A stretch of DNA of 64,000 bases from Brooklawnia sp937867175 (GCA_036821905.1 DAISIR010000002.1:186001-250000), one strand, 5' to 3'. Counted from the first letter of the stretch, positions 9,148-17,634 are shown. Numbers and translations: made by a program. The notes: generated from the sequence alone by a model not told the origin.

Positions 9148-11281
9148 GCGGCCGACCCGGCTGTGGGACCGCCGGCAACCGCAGCGCAGAGGCATCTGAG
9201 GGGACCTTGACCCCGAAGACAGCGACGGTACGTCCGGGCAGGATGATCGTGGCTCCCGGCGCGAGGCTGGTAACCGTCAGTTCATCTGGTTCGGCAGTGG
9301 TCGCCAACAAGTCGTAGCGCCACCCCCAAGGCACCGGCGGCATCGTGACCGGGACCGATTCAGCCCCGGCATGGAACCAGGTCAGCAGCGCCTCTTCACG
9401 GCTGGACAGGTACATGCCCAGCAGACGGCGTCCAGCGTGCAACCAGTCGTGGTTGTTCATTTCGCCGGAGTAGCCATTCATCCACGCCAGGTTATAGCGC
9501 TCCAACGATTCACCCTTGGCGTCCAGCACTTCGACGTGGTACAGGTAGTCGTCATAGCTGAGCAGCCGGGAGGTTTGCCGGATTCGCGCGAGCGTGGCGG
9601 TCAACTGACTGACATCGTGCCACTGTCCTGCTACATGCCAGTCGACCCAACCGATCTGGTTGTCCTGGCAGTAAGCGTTGTTGTTGCCGCGCTGGGTGCG
9701 TCCCATCTCGTCGCCGGCGGTGATCATCGGGACGCCACGCGAAAGCAGCAACGTGGCCATCATGTTGCGCACCTGGCGATGGCGTAACCGGTTGATCTGC
9801 TCGTCGTCGGTCTCGCCCTCCACCCCGCAGTTCCATGACCGGTTGTCATCCGAACCGTCGCGGTTGTTCTCCCAGTTCGCCTGATTGTGCTTGTGGCTGT
9901 AGCTGACTAGGTCGCGCATGGTGAACCCGTCGTGCGCGGTGATGAAGTTGACCGACGACGACGGCGGCCGGTCATCGTGATCGAAAAGGTCGGCGGAACC
10001 GGACAGCCGAGTGGCGAGTTCCTGCACCCCGCCCGAGCCACGCCAGTAGTCGCGCATGAATCCGCGATAGCGGTCATTCCATTCCGACCAGCCTCGCCCG
10101 AAGCGGCCGACCTGATAACCGAACGGGCCCATGTCCCACGGTTCAGCGATCATCTTGATGTCGGCGAAGGACGGGTCGTCGGCTATCGCCTTCTTGAAGG
10201 CATGGTTCTGGTCGACATTGTGCTGGCCATCACGCACCAAGGTGGTGGCCAAGTCGAAGCGGAAGCCGTCCACACCCATCTCGTCAACCCAATAACGCAT
10301 CGAGTCGAGGACCAGATCGAGCACTTCGGTTTGCGACGTGTCCACGGAGTTACCGCATCCTGTCACGTCGTAGTCGGTGCCCCGGTCTGGGGTGAGTCGG
10401 TAGTAGCCGCGGTGGTCGATGCCTCGGAAGCTGATGGTCGGTCCCTTCAGGGACCCTTCTGCGGTGTGGTTGTAGACCACGTCGAGAATGACCTCAATGC
10501 CGGCGTCATGAAGTTGCGAGACCATCTGTTTGAACTCTTCGACCTGTGCGCCGAGCGTCCCGACCGAACAGTAGGCGGCGTGCGGGGCGAAGAAACCGAG
10601 AGTGCTGTAGCCCCAGTAGTTCGACAGGCCGCGTTTGGTGACGAACGACTCCGAGACAAAGTGGTGGATGGGCAGCAGTTCCACCGCCGTGACGCCGCTC
10701 GATTTGAGGTAGTCGATGACGGCCGGGTGGGCCAGGCCAGCGTACTTTCCCCGCAGGTGGTGGGGGACCAGTGGGTGCAGCCGTGTGAAGCCTTTGACGT
10801 GCAGTTCGTAGATGATCGACTTGCTGAGCGGGCGGCGTTCGGCAATGGGACGCGGTGGCGGACTGTCGGCAACCACCACGGACAGCGGCACTGCGCCGAG
10901 CGAGTCGCGGCCGTCAATCTCGTTCCCGGACCTCGACACATGGTCCCGGACCGGCCCGAGGAAGTCGACACCACCGGTGATGGCGCGTGCATAGGGGTCC
11001 ACCAGCAGCTTGGCGGGATTGGCGCGCAGGCCGACTTCCGGCTGCCATTCCCCGTGGACGCGGAAGCCGTAACGTTGCCGCGCACGAACGCCCGGAACGA
11101 AGACGTCCCAGAGCCCGTTCCGCACGGCCATGTCGACACTACGCTGGCTCAGGTCGGCCTCCACGAGCACGAGCTGGACCCGGCTGGCATTCGGTGCCCA
11201 AAGCCGGAACAGACAGCCTTCCGCGGTTAGGCGCGGTCCGGGCATCTGCCGGACTCGCGTGGCAGCGGCCTTGTGCAGCAA
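9116..11281 (-). CDS. glgX: Glycogen debranching enzyme (isoamylase type)
   Basis: GH13_11 enzyme that hydrolyses alpha-1,6 branches left after phosphorolysis. TTG at 11281 is chosen because GGGAGG lies 4 bases upstream; an in-frame ATG 12 codons later is the alternative. The TTG protein is 721 residues, normal for GlgX/TreX. An N-terminal CBM48 (about 15-110, with LFRLWAPNASRVQL) precedes the barrel: VVYNHTAEG, DGFRFDLATT (nucleophile Asp343), MIAEPWD (acid Glu380) and TAHDGFTMRDL. The last residues, RERPTQH, are coded by the duplicated 66-bp segment. It is convergent with glgP and divergent from the desulfurase gene. GlgX is favoured by the neighbours; TreX is the same family. Confidence 0.93.
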   Translation of the reverse strand: MLHKAAATRVRQMPGPRLTAEGCLFRLWAPNASRVQLVLVEADLSQRSVDMAVRNGLWDVFVPGVRARQRYGFRVHGEWQPEVGLRANPAKLLVDPYARAITGGVDFLGPVRDHVSRSGNEIDGRDSLGAVPLSVVVADSPPPRPIAERRPLSKSIIYELHVKGFTRLHPLVPHHLRGKYAGLAHPAVIDYLKSSGVTAVELLPIHHFVSESFVTKRGLSNYWGYSTLGFFAPHAAYCSVGTLGAQVEEFKQMVSQLHDAGIEVILDVVYNHTAEGSLKGPTISFRGIDHRGYYRLTPDRGTDYDVTGCGNSVDTSQTEVLDLVLDSMRYWVDEMGVDGFRFDLATTLVRDGQHNVDQNHAFKKAIADDPSFADIKMIAEPWDMGPFGYQVGRFGRGWSEWNDRYRGFMRDYWRGSGGVQELATRLSGSADLFDHDDRPPSSSVNFITAHDGFTMRDLVSYSHKHNQANWENNRDGSDDNRSWNCGVEGETDDEQINRLRHRQVRNMMATLLLSRGVPMITAGDEMGRTQRGNNNAYCQDNQIGWVDWHVAGQWHDVSQLTATLARIRQTSRLLSYDDYLYHVEVLDAKGESLERYNLAWMNGYSGEMNNHDWLHAGRRLLGMYLSSREEALLTWFHAGAESVPVTMPPVPWGWRYDLLATTAEPDELTVTSLAPGATIILPGRTVAVFGVKVPSDASALRLPAVPQPGRPHPRRERPTQH

Positions 11282-11335
11282 CGGGCCTCCCTGTCAGAGT
11301 TGCGGCGCCCCAATTCTACTCAACCTTGGAGCGAG

Positions 11336-12541
11336 ATGCACGAGCAGGATCCGACTGAGCAAGATCGAGCGAAGCTCGATCAGGTCGAGCAAGATCAAGT
11401 TGGGCCAGTCTACGCCGATCATGCTGCCAGTACGCCAATGCGCTTGTCGGCTAGCGTTGCGCTAGCGGAGATGGCCGGACTGAGCGGCAATCCGTCCGCT
11501 TTGCATGGCGCCGGCCGCCGGGCCAGGGCACTGCTTGAGGACGCCCGGGAGGAGCTCGCCGCCCTGCTGGGGGCGCATCCGGACGAGGTGGTCTTCACCT
11601 CCGGCGGCAGCGAGGCTGACTCCATCGCGGTGCTGCGGGCCGCTGAACAGTGGGTGGCGTCGCGACCCGGGGTGCTGGTCTCGACGATCGAGCATCCGGC
11701 AGTCGCTACCGCGGTCGAAGTGCTGGGCACACGCTGTGCCACGTTCGGGGTCGATGATGGTGGGCACGCCAGGCTGGATGAGCTGTCCGACCGGCTGCGT
11801 CGACACCCCGCCGGGCCGGTCGGACTGGTCAGTCTGATGCTGGTCAACAACGAGGTCGGCACCGTGCAACCGGTGGAGTTGGCTGCCGAGATCGCGCAGC
11901 GAGCGGGTGCCTGGTTCCACACCGACGCCGTCCAGGCCTTCGGTCACCTGTCGCTCGATTTCGGGACGCTCGGGGCGCAGTTGGTCTCGGTCTCCGCCCA
12001 CAAGGTCGGCGGCCCGGTGGGCGTCGGGGCCCTTCTGGTGCGGCGCGGCGTCCGATTGGGTCGCTACGGGCTGGGTGGCGTTCAGGAGGCAGGCATCAGA
12101 TCGGGGACGCAGATGGTTGCGCTCGCAGCCGCGTTCGCAGCGGCGGCCCGTCAGGCGGTGGCGGAGCAGGCGTCTCAGGCGGCTCGACTGCGGCAGTTCC
12201 GCGAGCGGTTGGTCATTGCCTCGCAGGCGCTCGGCGCGGTGGTGGTCAACGGTGCCGAACCGCTCAGCCCGGCAATCGTCAACCTCAGCTTCGAAGGGGC
12301 GTCGTCCGACGATCTGACGTTCCTGCTCGACCAGCAACAGGTCTTCTGCTCCTCGGGATCGGCCTGCCGCGCCGGGGTCCACGGTCCGAGCGAGGTGCTG
12401 CTCGCGATGGGACGCGACGCCGACGCCGCGCGGGGCGGCGTCCGGTTCTCGTTCGGCTGGTCCACGACCAGCGCCGACATCGACCGAATCATCGCCGCAC
12501 TGCCGGCTGCAGTGCACCGCGCCCGCGCGGTACCCAGATGA
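11336..12541 (+). CDS. Cysteine desulfurase (IscS/NifS family)
   Basis: PLP enzyme that takes sulfur from cysteine; next to mnmA it most likely supplies sulfur for tRNA 2-thiouridine. ATG 11336 has GGAG 6 bases upstream, giving 401 residues. Motifs are YADHAAST at about 25-32, TSGGSEAD, TDAVQAF, the PLP lysine in SAHKVGG (Lys223) and the catalytic cysteine in SSGSACRAG (Cys344). The approximately 24 residues before the fold are an acidic, repetitive EQD-rich extension coded by repeated GAGCAAGATC-type DNA. There is no later in-frame start before the fold, so the extension must be translated. The same gene pair is found in Mycobacterium (Rv3025c-Rv3024c). Confidence 0.93.
   Translation: MHEQDPTEQDRAKLDQVEQDQVGPVYADHAASTPMRLSASVALAEMAGLSGNPSALHGAGRRARALLEDAREELAALLGAHPDEVVFTSGGSEADSIAVLRAAEQWVASRPGVLVSTIEHPAVATAVEVLGTRCATFGVDDGGHARLDELSDRLRRHPAGPVGLVSLMLVNNEVGTVQPVELAAEIAQRAGAWFHTDAVQAFGHLSLDFGTLGAQLVSVSAHKVGGPVGVGALLVRRGVRLGRYGLGGVQEAGIRSGTQMVALAAAFAAAARQAVAEQASQAARLRQFRERLVIASQALGAVVVNGAEPLSPAIVNLSFEGASSDDLTFLLDQQQVFCSSGSACRAGVHGPSEVLLAMGRDADAARGGVRFSFGWSTTSADIDRIIAALPAAVHRARAVPR
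11363..11381. repeat. Perfect hairpin in the 5' coding region of the desulfurase gene
   Basis: An 8-bp inverted repeat, GATCGAGC-GAA-GCTCGATC, lies 27 bases after the start codon. The short direct repeat GAGCAAGATC occurs at 11357-11366 and 11387-11396 around it. It could fold in the mRNA near the initiation site. A function is not shown. Confidence 0.7.
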
Positions 12542-12569
12542 CGATGCAAAGGTGGATTGGCGGTCCACA

Positions 12570-12596
12570 TAGACTCGGGACCGAGATCGGAAGGGG
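12570..12596 (+). promoter_or_regulatory. mnmA -10 hexamer and ribosome-binding site
   Basis: TAGACT (12570-12575) is a good actinobacterial -10, followed by a short leader with GGAAGGGG (12589-12596) 6 bases before the mnmA ATG. It lies after the stop of the desulfurase gene, so mnmA may have its own promoter. No clear -35 is seen. Confidence 0.5.
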
Positions 12597-12602
12597 CGGA
12601 CC

Positions 12603-13673
12603 ATGCGAGTGCTGTCGGCCATGTCTGGGGGTGTCGACTCCTCGGTGGCCACGGCGCGCCTGCTGGCGGCGGGTCATGAGGTCACCGGCATCCACCTGGC
12701 GCTGTCCCGCACCCCGCTGGCCCAGCGGGCCGGTTCCCGCGGCTGCTGCTCGCTCGCGGACGCCCATGACGCGCGCCGGGTGGCCGACCGATTGGGTATC
12801 GACTTCTACGTCTGGGACTTCTCGCAGCGCTTCGCCGAAGAAGTGATCGGCGACTTCTTGTCAGAGTACGCCGCCGGCCGGACGCCGAATCCGTGCCTGC
12901 GCTGCAACGAACGGATCAAGTTCGCCGCATTGCTCGAGAAGGGTCTCGCGCTCGGGTACGACGCAGTGGCGACCGGTCACTACGCCAGGCTGGTCGAGCG
13001 CGAGCACGGCCTCGAGTTGCGCCGCGCCCGCGACACCGACAAGGACCAGTCCTACGTGCTCGGCGTGCTCGACCAGCGCCAACTCGCCCACAGCCTCTTC
13101 CCGCTCGGCGACTCCCTGAAGCCCCAGGTGCGCGCCGAGGCGGCCGCGCTGGGGTTCGCGGTGGCAGCCAAGCCCGACTCCAATGACATCTGCTTCATCC
13201 CGGACGGAGACACCGCCGGCTTCCTGGCCGACAAATTGGGGGCTGCCCCCGGGCGCATCGTCGACATCGCCGGCAACCACCTTGGTGAGCACCAGGGCAC
13301 CTTCCGGTACACGATCGGCCAACGCAAGGGCCTGAACCTGGGCGTCCCGTCGGTGGATGGGCGTCCCAGATACGTGGTCGGCATCGACCCGGACGCGCGG
13401 CAGGTGACCGTCGGCACGTTGGACGATCTGGTGGTCGACGAACTCCACGGGATCCGGCCGACCTGGACGTCGGAACCGCCCCGTGGACGCTGGCGCGGCA
13501 AGGTGCAGGTGCGAGCCCACGGCGAGGCGATGGACGCTTGGATCGAGACGCGCCCCGATGATGTGGTCATGCGGCTCGACAGCGGCTGTCGAGGTGTCGC
13601 CCCGGGGCAGTACGCGGTCTGCTACGACGGCGAACGAGTGGTCGGCAGTTCGGTGATCTCGGGGGCGTCCTGA
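12603..13673 (+). CDS. mnmA: tRNA-specific 2-thiouridylase
   Basis: Adenylates and thiolates U34 of Lys, Glu and Gln tRNAs, using sulfur passed on from a desulfurase such as the upstream gene product. The 356-residue length is normal. The P-loop of the N-type ATP pyrophosphatase, SGGVDSS, is at residues 8-14. The two cysteines that form the transient disulfide are in NPCLRCN (Cys98) and SNDICFIPDG (Cys197). The C-terminal beta-barrel part is complete. Its stop overlaps the start of the MetE-like gene by one base (TGATG), which implies translational coupling. Confidence 0.96.
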   Translation: MRVLSAMSGGVDSSVATARLLAAGHEVTGIHLALSRTPLAQRAGSRGCCSLADAHDARRVADRLGIDFYVWDFSQRFAEEVIGDFLSEYAAGRTPNPCLRCNERIKFAALLEKGLALGYDAVATGHYARLVEREHGLELRRARDTDKDQSYVLGVLDQRQLAHSLFPLGDSLKPQVRAEAAALGFAVAAKPDSNDICFIPDGDTAGFLADKLGAAPGRIVDIAGNHLGEHQGTFRYTIGQRKGLNLGVPSVDGRPRYVVGIDPDARQVTVGTLDDLVVDELHGIRPTWTSEPPRGRWRGKVQVRAHGEAMDAWIETRPDDVVMRLDSGCRGVAPGQYAVCYDGERVVGSSVISGAS

Positions 13674-14668
13674 TGCGGACGACCGGCATGGGTTCGATGC
13701 CCGGCCGCGACTTCCGTGAGGCGACCCGCGTGGTGGCCGATCTGTCCGGTGCGCTGCTCGCCTGGCCCGAGCTGCCGCAGCGGGACGCGTCCTCGGCGAT
13801 GATCGGCCGAACGTTGGGGCTGCTGGCCCAGCCGTGCGAGCTGGCCACAGACGGCTGGCGGCTCGCGGCTGCTCGCGACTCCGCCCAACAACGCGCCGCC
13901 CGCTGGTGGCGCACCGACCTGGATGACTTCGAGGAGCTGACCCAGAACCACGAGGGCACCATCAAGGTGGCCCTGGCCGGGCCATGGACGTTGGCCGCCG
14001 CGGTGCGGCTGCCTTACCCGACGATGAACCACGTGATCTCCGATCCTGGCGCATGCCGTGACATCTGGCAGGCCTTGGCGCAGGGCACAGCCGATCTCGC
14101 CGAATCACTGCAACGGCGGTTCGGTCGCCCGGTCGTGGTGCAACTGGACGAACCCCTGATCGGTGCGGTGCTGAGCGGTGATTTGTCGACCTTCTCCGGC
14201 CTCGACCGCTACCGGGTACCGGACCGCGAAGAGGTGCATGGGGGCTGGGGGCAGGTGGTCGATGCCGGGCACCAGGTCTCGGGTGTCGAACAGGTGTGGC
14301 TGCACAGTTGTGCGTCCGGGATCGACGTCGGCCTGGTCGACAGGGCTGGGTTCGACGGGCTGGCCTTGGACACCCGCTTCCTGGATTCGGCGCTGGTCGA
14401 CGAATGCCAGGCTTGGCTGGCCGACGGCCACACCCTCGCCTTGGGAGTGGTCCGCACCGACCAGGTGGAGGTGCCGCCGGTCGACCGGATCGTGACCGAC
14501 GCGCTGCAGATCCTCCGGCGGCTGGAACTGCCCGCTGATCTTCTGGACGCTCAGATGGTGCTCACCCCCGCCTGTGGGCTGGGGGGCTGGCCGATGCCCG
14601 ACGCAGCCCAGCTCCTGCAGCGGCTGATGGCAGCCGCCGAGCTGGTCGCCGAGCGGATCCTCGGTTGA
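13673..14668 (+). CDS. MetE C-terminal-domain-like protein (methionine synthase family)
   Basis: A 331-residue protein resembling only the catalytic C-terminal half of cobalamin-independent methionine synthase. Candidate zinc ligands are kept: H and C in HSCASG (about residue 210) and the cysteine in TPACGLGGW (near residue 300). VVVQLDEPLIGAVL resembles the family's DEP motif. The N-terminal folate-binding half of MetE (760 residues) is absent, so full methionine synthase activity is doubtful; a thiol methyltransferase role is possible. It overlaps the mnmA stop by one base. A MetE-like gene in this neighbourhood is typical of actinobacteria (Rv3015c in M. tuberculosis). Confidence 0.82.
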   Translation: MRTTGMGSMPGRDFREATRVVADLSGALLAWPELPQRDASSAMIGRTLGLLAQPCELATDGWRLAAARDSAQQRAARWWRTDLDDFEELTQNHEGTIKVALAGPWTLAAAVRLPYPTMNHVISDPGACRDIWQALAQGTADLAESLQRRFGRPVVVQLDEPLIGAVLSGDLSTFSGLDRYRVPDREEVHGGWGQVVDAGHQVSGVEQVWLHSCASGIDVGLVDRAGFDGLALDTRFLDSALVDECQAWLADGHTLALGVVRTDQVEVPPVDRIVTDALQILRRLELPADLLDAQMVLTPACGLGGWPMPDAAQLLQRLMAAAELVAERILG

Positions 14669-14688
14669 CCCAGATTAGGATGGGCGGC

Positions 14689-14916
14689 ATGCGTCGACTC
14701 GAGGGCCTCCGGCAACTCTTCAGCGACCTGAACCTGAACGGTGACACCCCGGTCCGCGTCCAACCGCAGCTGGGGGAGTGGGAGCCGCGCCGCGTCCCGA
14801 CCACCAAACAGAAGAAGAACGCCCGCATCATGGTGACCATCGCCTTCGTGGCGGCCACGGTGGCGTTGTTCTACCTCGGGAACTTCTTCTACAAAGCCCT
14901 GATGGGCATCAGCTGA
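14689..14916 (+). CDS. Small single-pass membrane protein
   Basis: Hypothetical protein of 75 residues. ATG 14689 is chosen because AGGA lies about 8 bases upstream; in-frame starts at 14665 (TTG) and 14680 (ATG) are possible. A charged N-terminal half (MRRLEGLRQLFSDLNLNG...TTKQKKNAR) is followed by one hydrophobic helix, roughly residues 48-70 (IMVTIAFVAATVALFYLGNF), and a very short tail. This predicts an N-in, single-pass topology. It ends immediately before the stop of a convergent gene, leaving no room for a separate terminator. I do not recognise a family. Confidence 0.6.
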   Translation: MRRLEGLRQLFSDLNLNGDTPVRVQPQLGEWEPRRVPTTKQKKNARIMVTIAFVAATVALFYLGNFFYKALMGIS

Positions 14917-15423
14917 TCACAGGATCCGACCGACCACTCCGGCCGCAGCCAGCGCGATCAACACGTAGCGGGAGATGAATCCGGCCGTCAGGAAGACCGA
15001 GAACAACGCGAAGTTGATGCGGGTGGTCGCGGCGATGATCGTGGTGAGGTAATTGGGTGGCAGGCTGATCAGGCCAGACAGGAAGAACCCCACCGGGCCC
15101 CACCGGGGATGTTCCACCAAGCTGATGCTCCAACCCACCACACGGTCCCAGCGCGCCCGCCAGATGCCCTGCCCGGTCGGAGATGATTCCTTCGGAGGAC
15201 GCTTGCGGAACAGTCGTCGGCGCCCCTGACGGACGGTCTGGAACAGCGCCATCTTGCCGATGCCGTGCCCCAGACCGAGAAGCAGCCCCACTACGACCGG
15301 ATTGATCATCGCGGTGGCCACCGACGCCACAATGAAGGCCTCCGCGTTGACGATCGGGATGACTGAACCGAGCACGCCGTAACCCAACGCCAGCAACAGC
15401 TGCCACCAGGTCGAGTCGGTCAC
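14917..15423 (-). CDS. Membrane protein, VTT/YqaA-like
   Basis: A 168-residue integral membrane protein with hydrophobic segments at about 8-25, 30-52, 108-130 and 138-165, and a basic cytoplasmic loop (QGRRRLFRKRPPK) in the middle. The sequence GFFLSGLISLPPNYLTTIIAA resembles the re-entrant region of VTT/DedA-like (SNARE-associated) proteins. GTG 15423 overlaps the upstream ACT-gene stop by four bases (GTGA), so translation is probably coupled. It forms the end of a dxr-ACT-membrane-protein run. A lipid-transport or scramblase role is only inferred from the fold. Confidence 0.65.
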   Translation of the reverse strand: MTDSTWWQLLLALGYGVLGSVIPIVNAEAFIVASVATAMINPVVVGLLLGLGHGIGKMALFQTVRQGRRRLFRKRPPKESSPTGQGIWRARWDRVVGWSISLVEHPRWGPVGFFLSGLISLPPNYLTTIIAATTRINFALFSVFLTAGFISRYVLIALAAAGVVGRIL

Positions 15424-16082
15424 ACATCCAGTGTGTCAGTCGTCGGCAGGATTGGGGCACGGGAAAGCAGCGCAGCCACGCGCGCCAGCCGCCTCAGTTC
15501 GGTGTCGAGGAACGTCGGCCCACCCGCCCGTCCCATCAGCACCACCCGGTCGCGTCCGGCCGGCACCACGGCGACGGTGGCGTCGCTCCAACCCGGGGCC
15601 CAGTCGGGACCCAATTCAGTGCTATGCAGTTCGTCCAGCGGCTCAAGTTCGCCGAGTTGCCCGGCGGTCAACTCGGGCGCATTCTCGTTGGCGGCCAGGA
15701 CCGTGCCGTCGTCCTGCCTGACGACCGCGGCCCACTGACAGTGAAAGAGTCCCGGTGCGTGGCTGAAGAACAGTTCGCGGGCGCGCGTGCTGTCGCTGGC
15801 CATCTCACCGACCAGGTCGCTCTCGGTCAGCAGGTCCCACTGGTCAGGACAGCGCGAAATCCACAGCACGTTGGCTCCGGTGGACTCGGCGAAGGCCGAA
15901 ACCAGGCCGTCGGGCAGCACGTCGGGAGCTAGCTCGCAGATGAAGTCGTCCACCACGGTGTCGTCGTCGGTACGTCCGACGATGCGGATGGACGCTATGT
16001 CGGTGCCGGTCGAGGCGATGGCAGCGGCTGCGTTCGCGAGGGCTCCGGGGATGTCCAGCAGCTCGACACGCAGCAAAATCAT
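15420..16082 (-). CDS. ACT-domain protein of unknown function
   Basis: A 220-residue protein with an N-terminal ACT domain (about 1-75: MILLRVELLDIPGALANAAAAI...DIASIRIVGR), the usual small-molecule (amino acid) binding fold, and a C-terminal half I cannot assign. That half has a strand-rich pattern (GLFHCQWAAVVRQDDGTVLAAN, VVLMGRAGGPTF) that could be a GAF-like sensor. ATG 16082 has GGAGG four bases upstream; GTG 16085 is an alternative. A similar ACT protein lies near gatC in Mycobacterium (Rv3013), so it belongs to this neighbourhood. It sits 17 bases after dxr and overlaps the next gene by four bases. Confidence 0.72.
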   Translation of the reverse strand: MILLRVELLDIPGALANAAAAIASTGTDIASIRIVGRTDDDTVVDDFICELAPDVLPDGLVSAFAESTGANVLWISRCPDQWDLLTESDLVGEMASDSTRARELFFSHAPGLFHCQWAAVVRQDDGTVLAANENAPELTAGQLGELEPLDELHSTELGPDWAPGWSDATVAVVPAGRDRVVLMGRAGGPTFLDTELRRLARVAALLSRAPILPTTDTLDV

Positions 16083-16099
16083 CACGCCTCCATCCTGCG

Positions 16100-17257
16100 C
16101 TATCCGGCCAAGAACTCGGCTGCTCGCTGCCGAGCCCAGCGGTCTGCCGCCAGTACCGCATCGACGCTCAGCTGTTCGTCGGGGACGTGGCCGCTCGACA
16201 GATGCTCGGCGACGATCGCCGAGACGGTGTCGACGATGCCCAAGAAGCCCAGCCTTCCGTCACAGAACGCGTCGACGCAGACTTCGTTGGCCGCATTGAA
16301 GACCGCAGGTGCTGTCCCCGCGGCCTTGCCGCAGCGCCGGGCCAGCCCGACCGCAGGGAAAACGGCATCGTCGAGGGGCTCGAAGTGCCAGTCACGCGGG
16401 ACCGTCCAGTCGTAGCCGGGAGCCGCGTCAGGGATGCGTTCGGGCCAACCCAGGGCGAGCGCGATCGGCAGCCGCATGTCTGGCGGGCTGGCTTGGCAGA
16501 TGGTGGCGCCGTCGCAGAACTCCACCATCGAGTGCACGTCGCTGCTGGGATGCACCACCACGGTGATGTCGTCAAGGTCCATCTGGTAGAGCAGGGCGGC
16601 CTCCAGTACCTCCAAACCCTTGTTCACCAGGGTCGCGGAGTTGATCGTGATGACCCGGCCCATCGTCCAGGACGGATGCGCGAGCGCCTGGGCGGGGGTG
16701 ACATCGGCCAACTCGGCACGACTCCTGCCCCGGAACGGCCCGCCGGAAGCGGTCAGGATCAGCCTGCGTACCTCTCCGCGCGCGCCACCCCGCAGCGACT
16801 GCAGGATCGCGGAATGCTCGGAATCGATCGGAATGAGCTGACCGGGCGACGCCGCACCGGTCACCAATCGGCCACCGATGACCAACGACTCCTTGTTGGC
16901 CAGCGCGAGGGTCACACCGGCACGCAGCGCGACCAAGGTGGGACGCAGCCCGGCCGCCCCGGTGATCGCGTTGACCACCACGTCGCACGGCCGAGCCGCC
17001 AACGCCTCGTTGCCGTCCTCGGTGAGCAGTTCGGGGCCATTCGACCCCAACCGTTGCGCCAGTCCCAGCGCGGCCTGGGCGTCCGGCACCGCCACCGCGG
17101 CCGGGGCGAAGCTGCGCACCTGGTCGGCGAGCAGGTCGAGCCGGCTGCCTCCGGCCGACAGCGCGACCACCCGGAAGCGGTCACGGTTCCGGTCGATGAC
17201 GTCGAGGGTTTGGGTACCGATGGAACCGGTGCTGCCCAGAATCACCACATCTCGCAT
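16100..17257 (-). CDS. dxr: 1-deoxy-D-xylulose 5-phosphate reductoisomerase
   Basis: Second step of the MEP isoprenoid pathway: DXP plus NADPH gives MEP. ATG 17257 gives 385 residues starting MRDVVILGSTGSIGTQ, whose GSTGSIG is the NADPH-binding motif. NKESLVIGG and PIDSEHSAI (metal and substrate binding), the flexible loop region and the C-terminal helical domain (ANEVCVDAFCDGRLGF) are all present. A longer in-frame start at 17299 adds unrelated residues and is not supported. CAGACT lies 7 bases before the ATG, a weak -10. It is divergent from gatC. Its usual companions (rseP-like protease, ispG) are not here. Confidence 0.95.
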   Translation of the reverse strand: MRDVVILGSTGSIGTQTLDVIDRNRDRFRVVALSAGGSRLDLLADQVRSFAPAAVAVPDAQAALGLAQRLGSNGPELLTEDGNEALAARPCDVVVNAITGAAGLRPTLVALRAGVTLALANKESLVIGGRLVTGAASPGQLIPIDSEHSAILQSLRGGARGEVRRLILTASGGPFRGRSRAELADVTPAQALAHPSWTMGRVITINSATLVNKGLEVLEAALLYQMDLDDITVVVHPSSDVHSMVEFCDGATICQASPPDMRLPIALALGWPERIPDAAPGYDWTVPRDWHFEPLDDAVFPAVGLARRCGKAAGTAPAVFNAANEVCVDAFCDGRLGFLGIVDTVSAIVAEHLSSGHVPDEQLSVDAVLAADRWARQRAAEFLAG

Positions 17258-17280
17258 AGGCCCCAGTCTGGCACTACCCC

Positions 17281-17334
17281 TAGGATGTGGTGCTGTCATG
17301 GCCGCCCAGGGTGGCCGCTCACGTAGAGGAGAAG
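17281..17334 (+). promoter_or_regulatory. gatCAB promoter -10 and ribosome-binding site
   Basis: TAGGAT (17281-17286) is a plausible -10. GAGGAG about 7 bases before the GTG of gatC (17338) supports that start over an upstream in-frame codon at 17287. Confidence 0.5.
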
Positions 17335-17337
17335 CTC

Positions 17338-17634
17338 GTGGCGTTGACCGCCCAGGATGTGGCTCGGCTGGCCGATCTGGCCCGCATCGAGTTGTCTGAA
17401 GAAGAACTCGCCAGACTGGCGCCCCAGCTTGACGTCATCCTCACCGCGGTGGCCAGCGTCGCCGAAGTGGCCGAGCAGGACGTGGCGCCGACCTCGCACC
17501 CGGTTCGGTTGGAGAATGTCTACCGAACCGATGAATTGAAGCCGAGTTGGCCAGCCGAGACGATGCTGGCGGGCGCCCCTGCGGTTGAGGACGACCACTT
17601 CCGGGTGCCGCGCATCCTGGACGAGGAGGCCTGA
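17338..17634 (+). CDS. gatC: Asp-tRNA(Asn)/Glu-tRNA(Gln) amidotransferase subunit C
   Basis: Small subunit that holds GatA and GatB together in the transamidation of misacylated Asp-tRNA(Asn) or Glu-tRNA(Gln). It is 98 residues with GTG start (VALTAQDVARLADLARIEL), matching the family N-terminus, and a GAGGAG ribosome-binding site upstream. The C-terminal belt region LRxD-like segment (ENVYRTDELKPSW) is present. Its stop overlaps the gatA start by one base. Order gatC-gatA-gatB and tight coupling indicate one operon. Confidence 0.95.
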   Translation: MALTAQDVARLADLARIELSEEELARLAPQLDVILTAVASVAEVAEQDVAPTSHPVRLENVYRTDELKPSWPAETMLAGAPAVEDDHFRVPRILDEEA

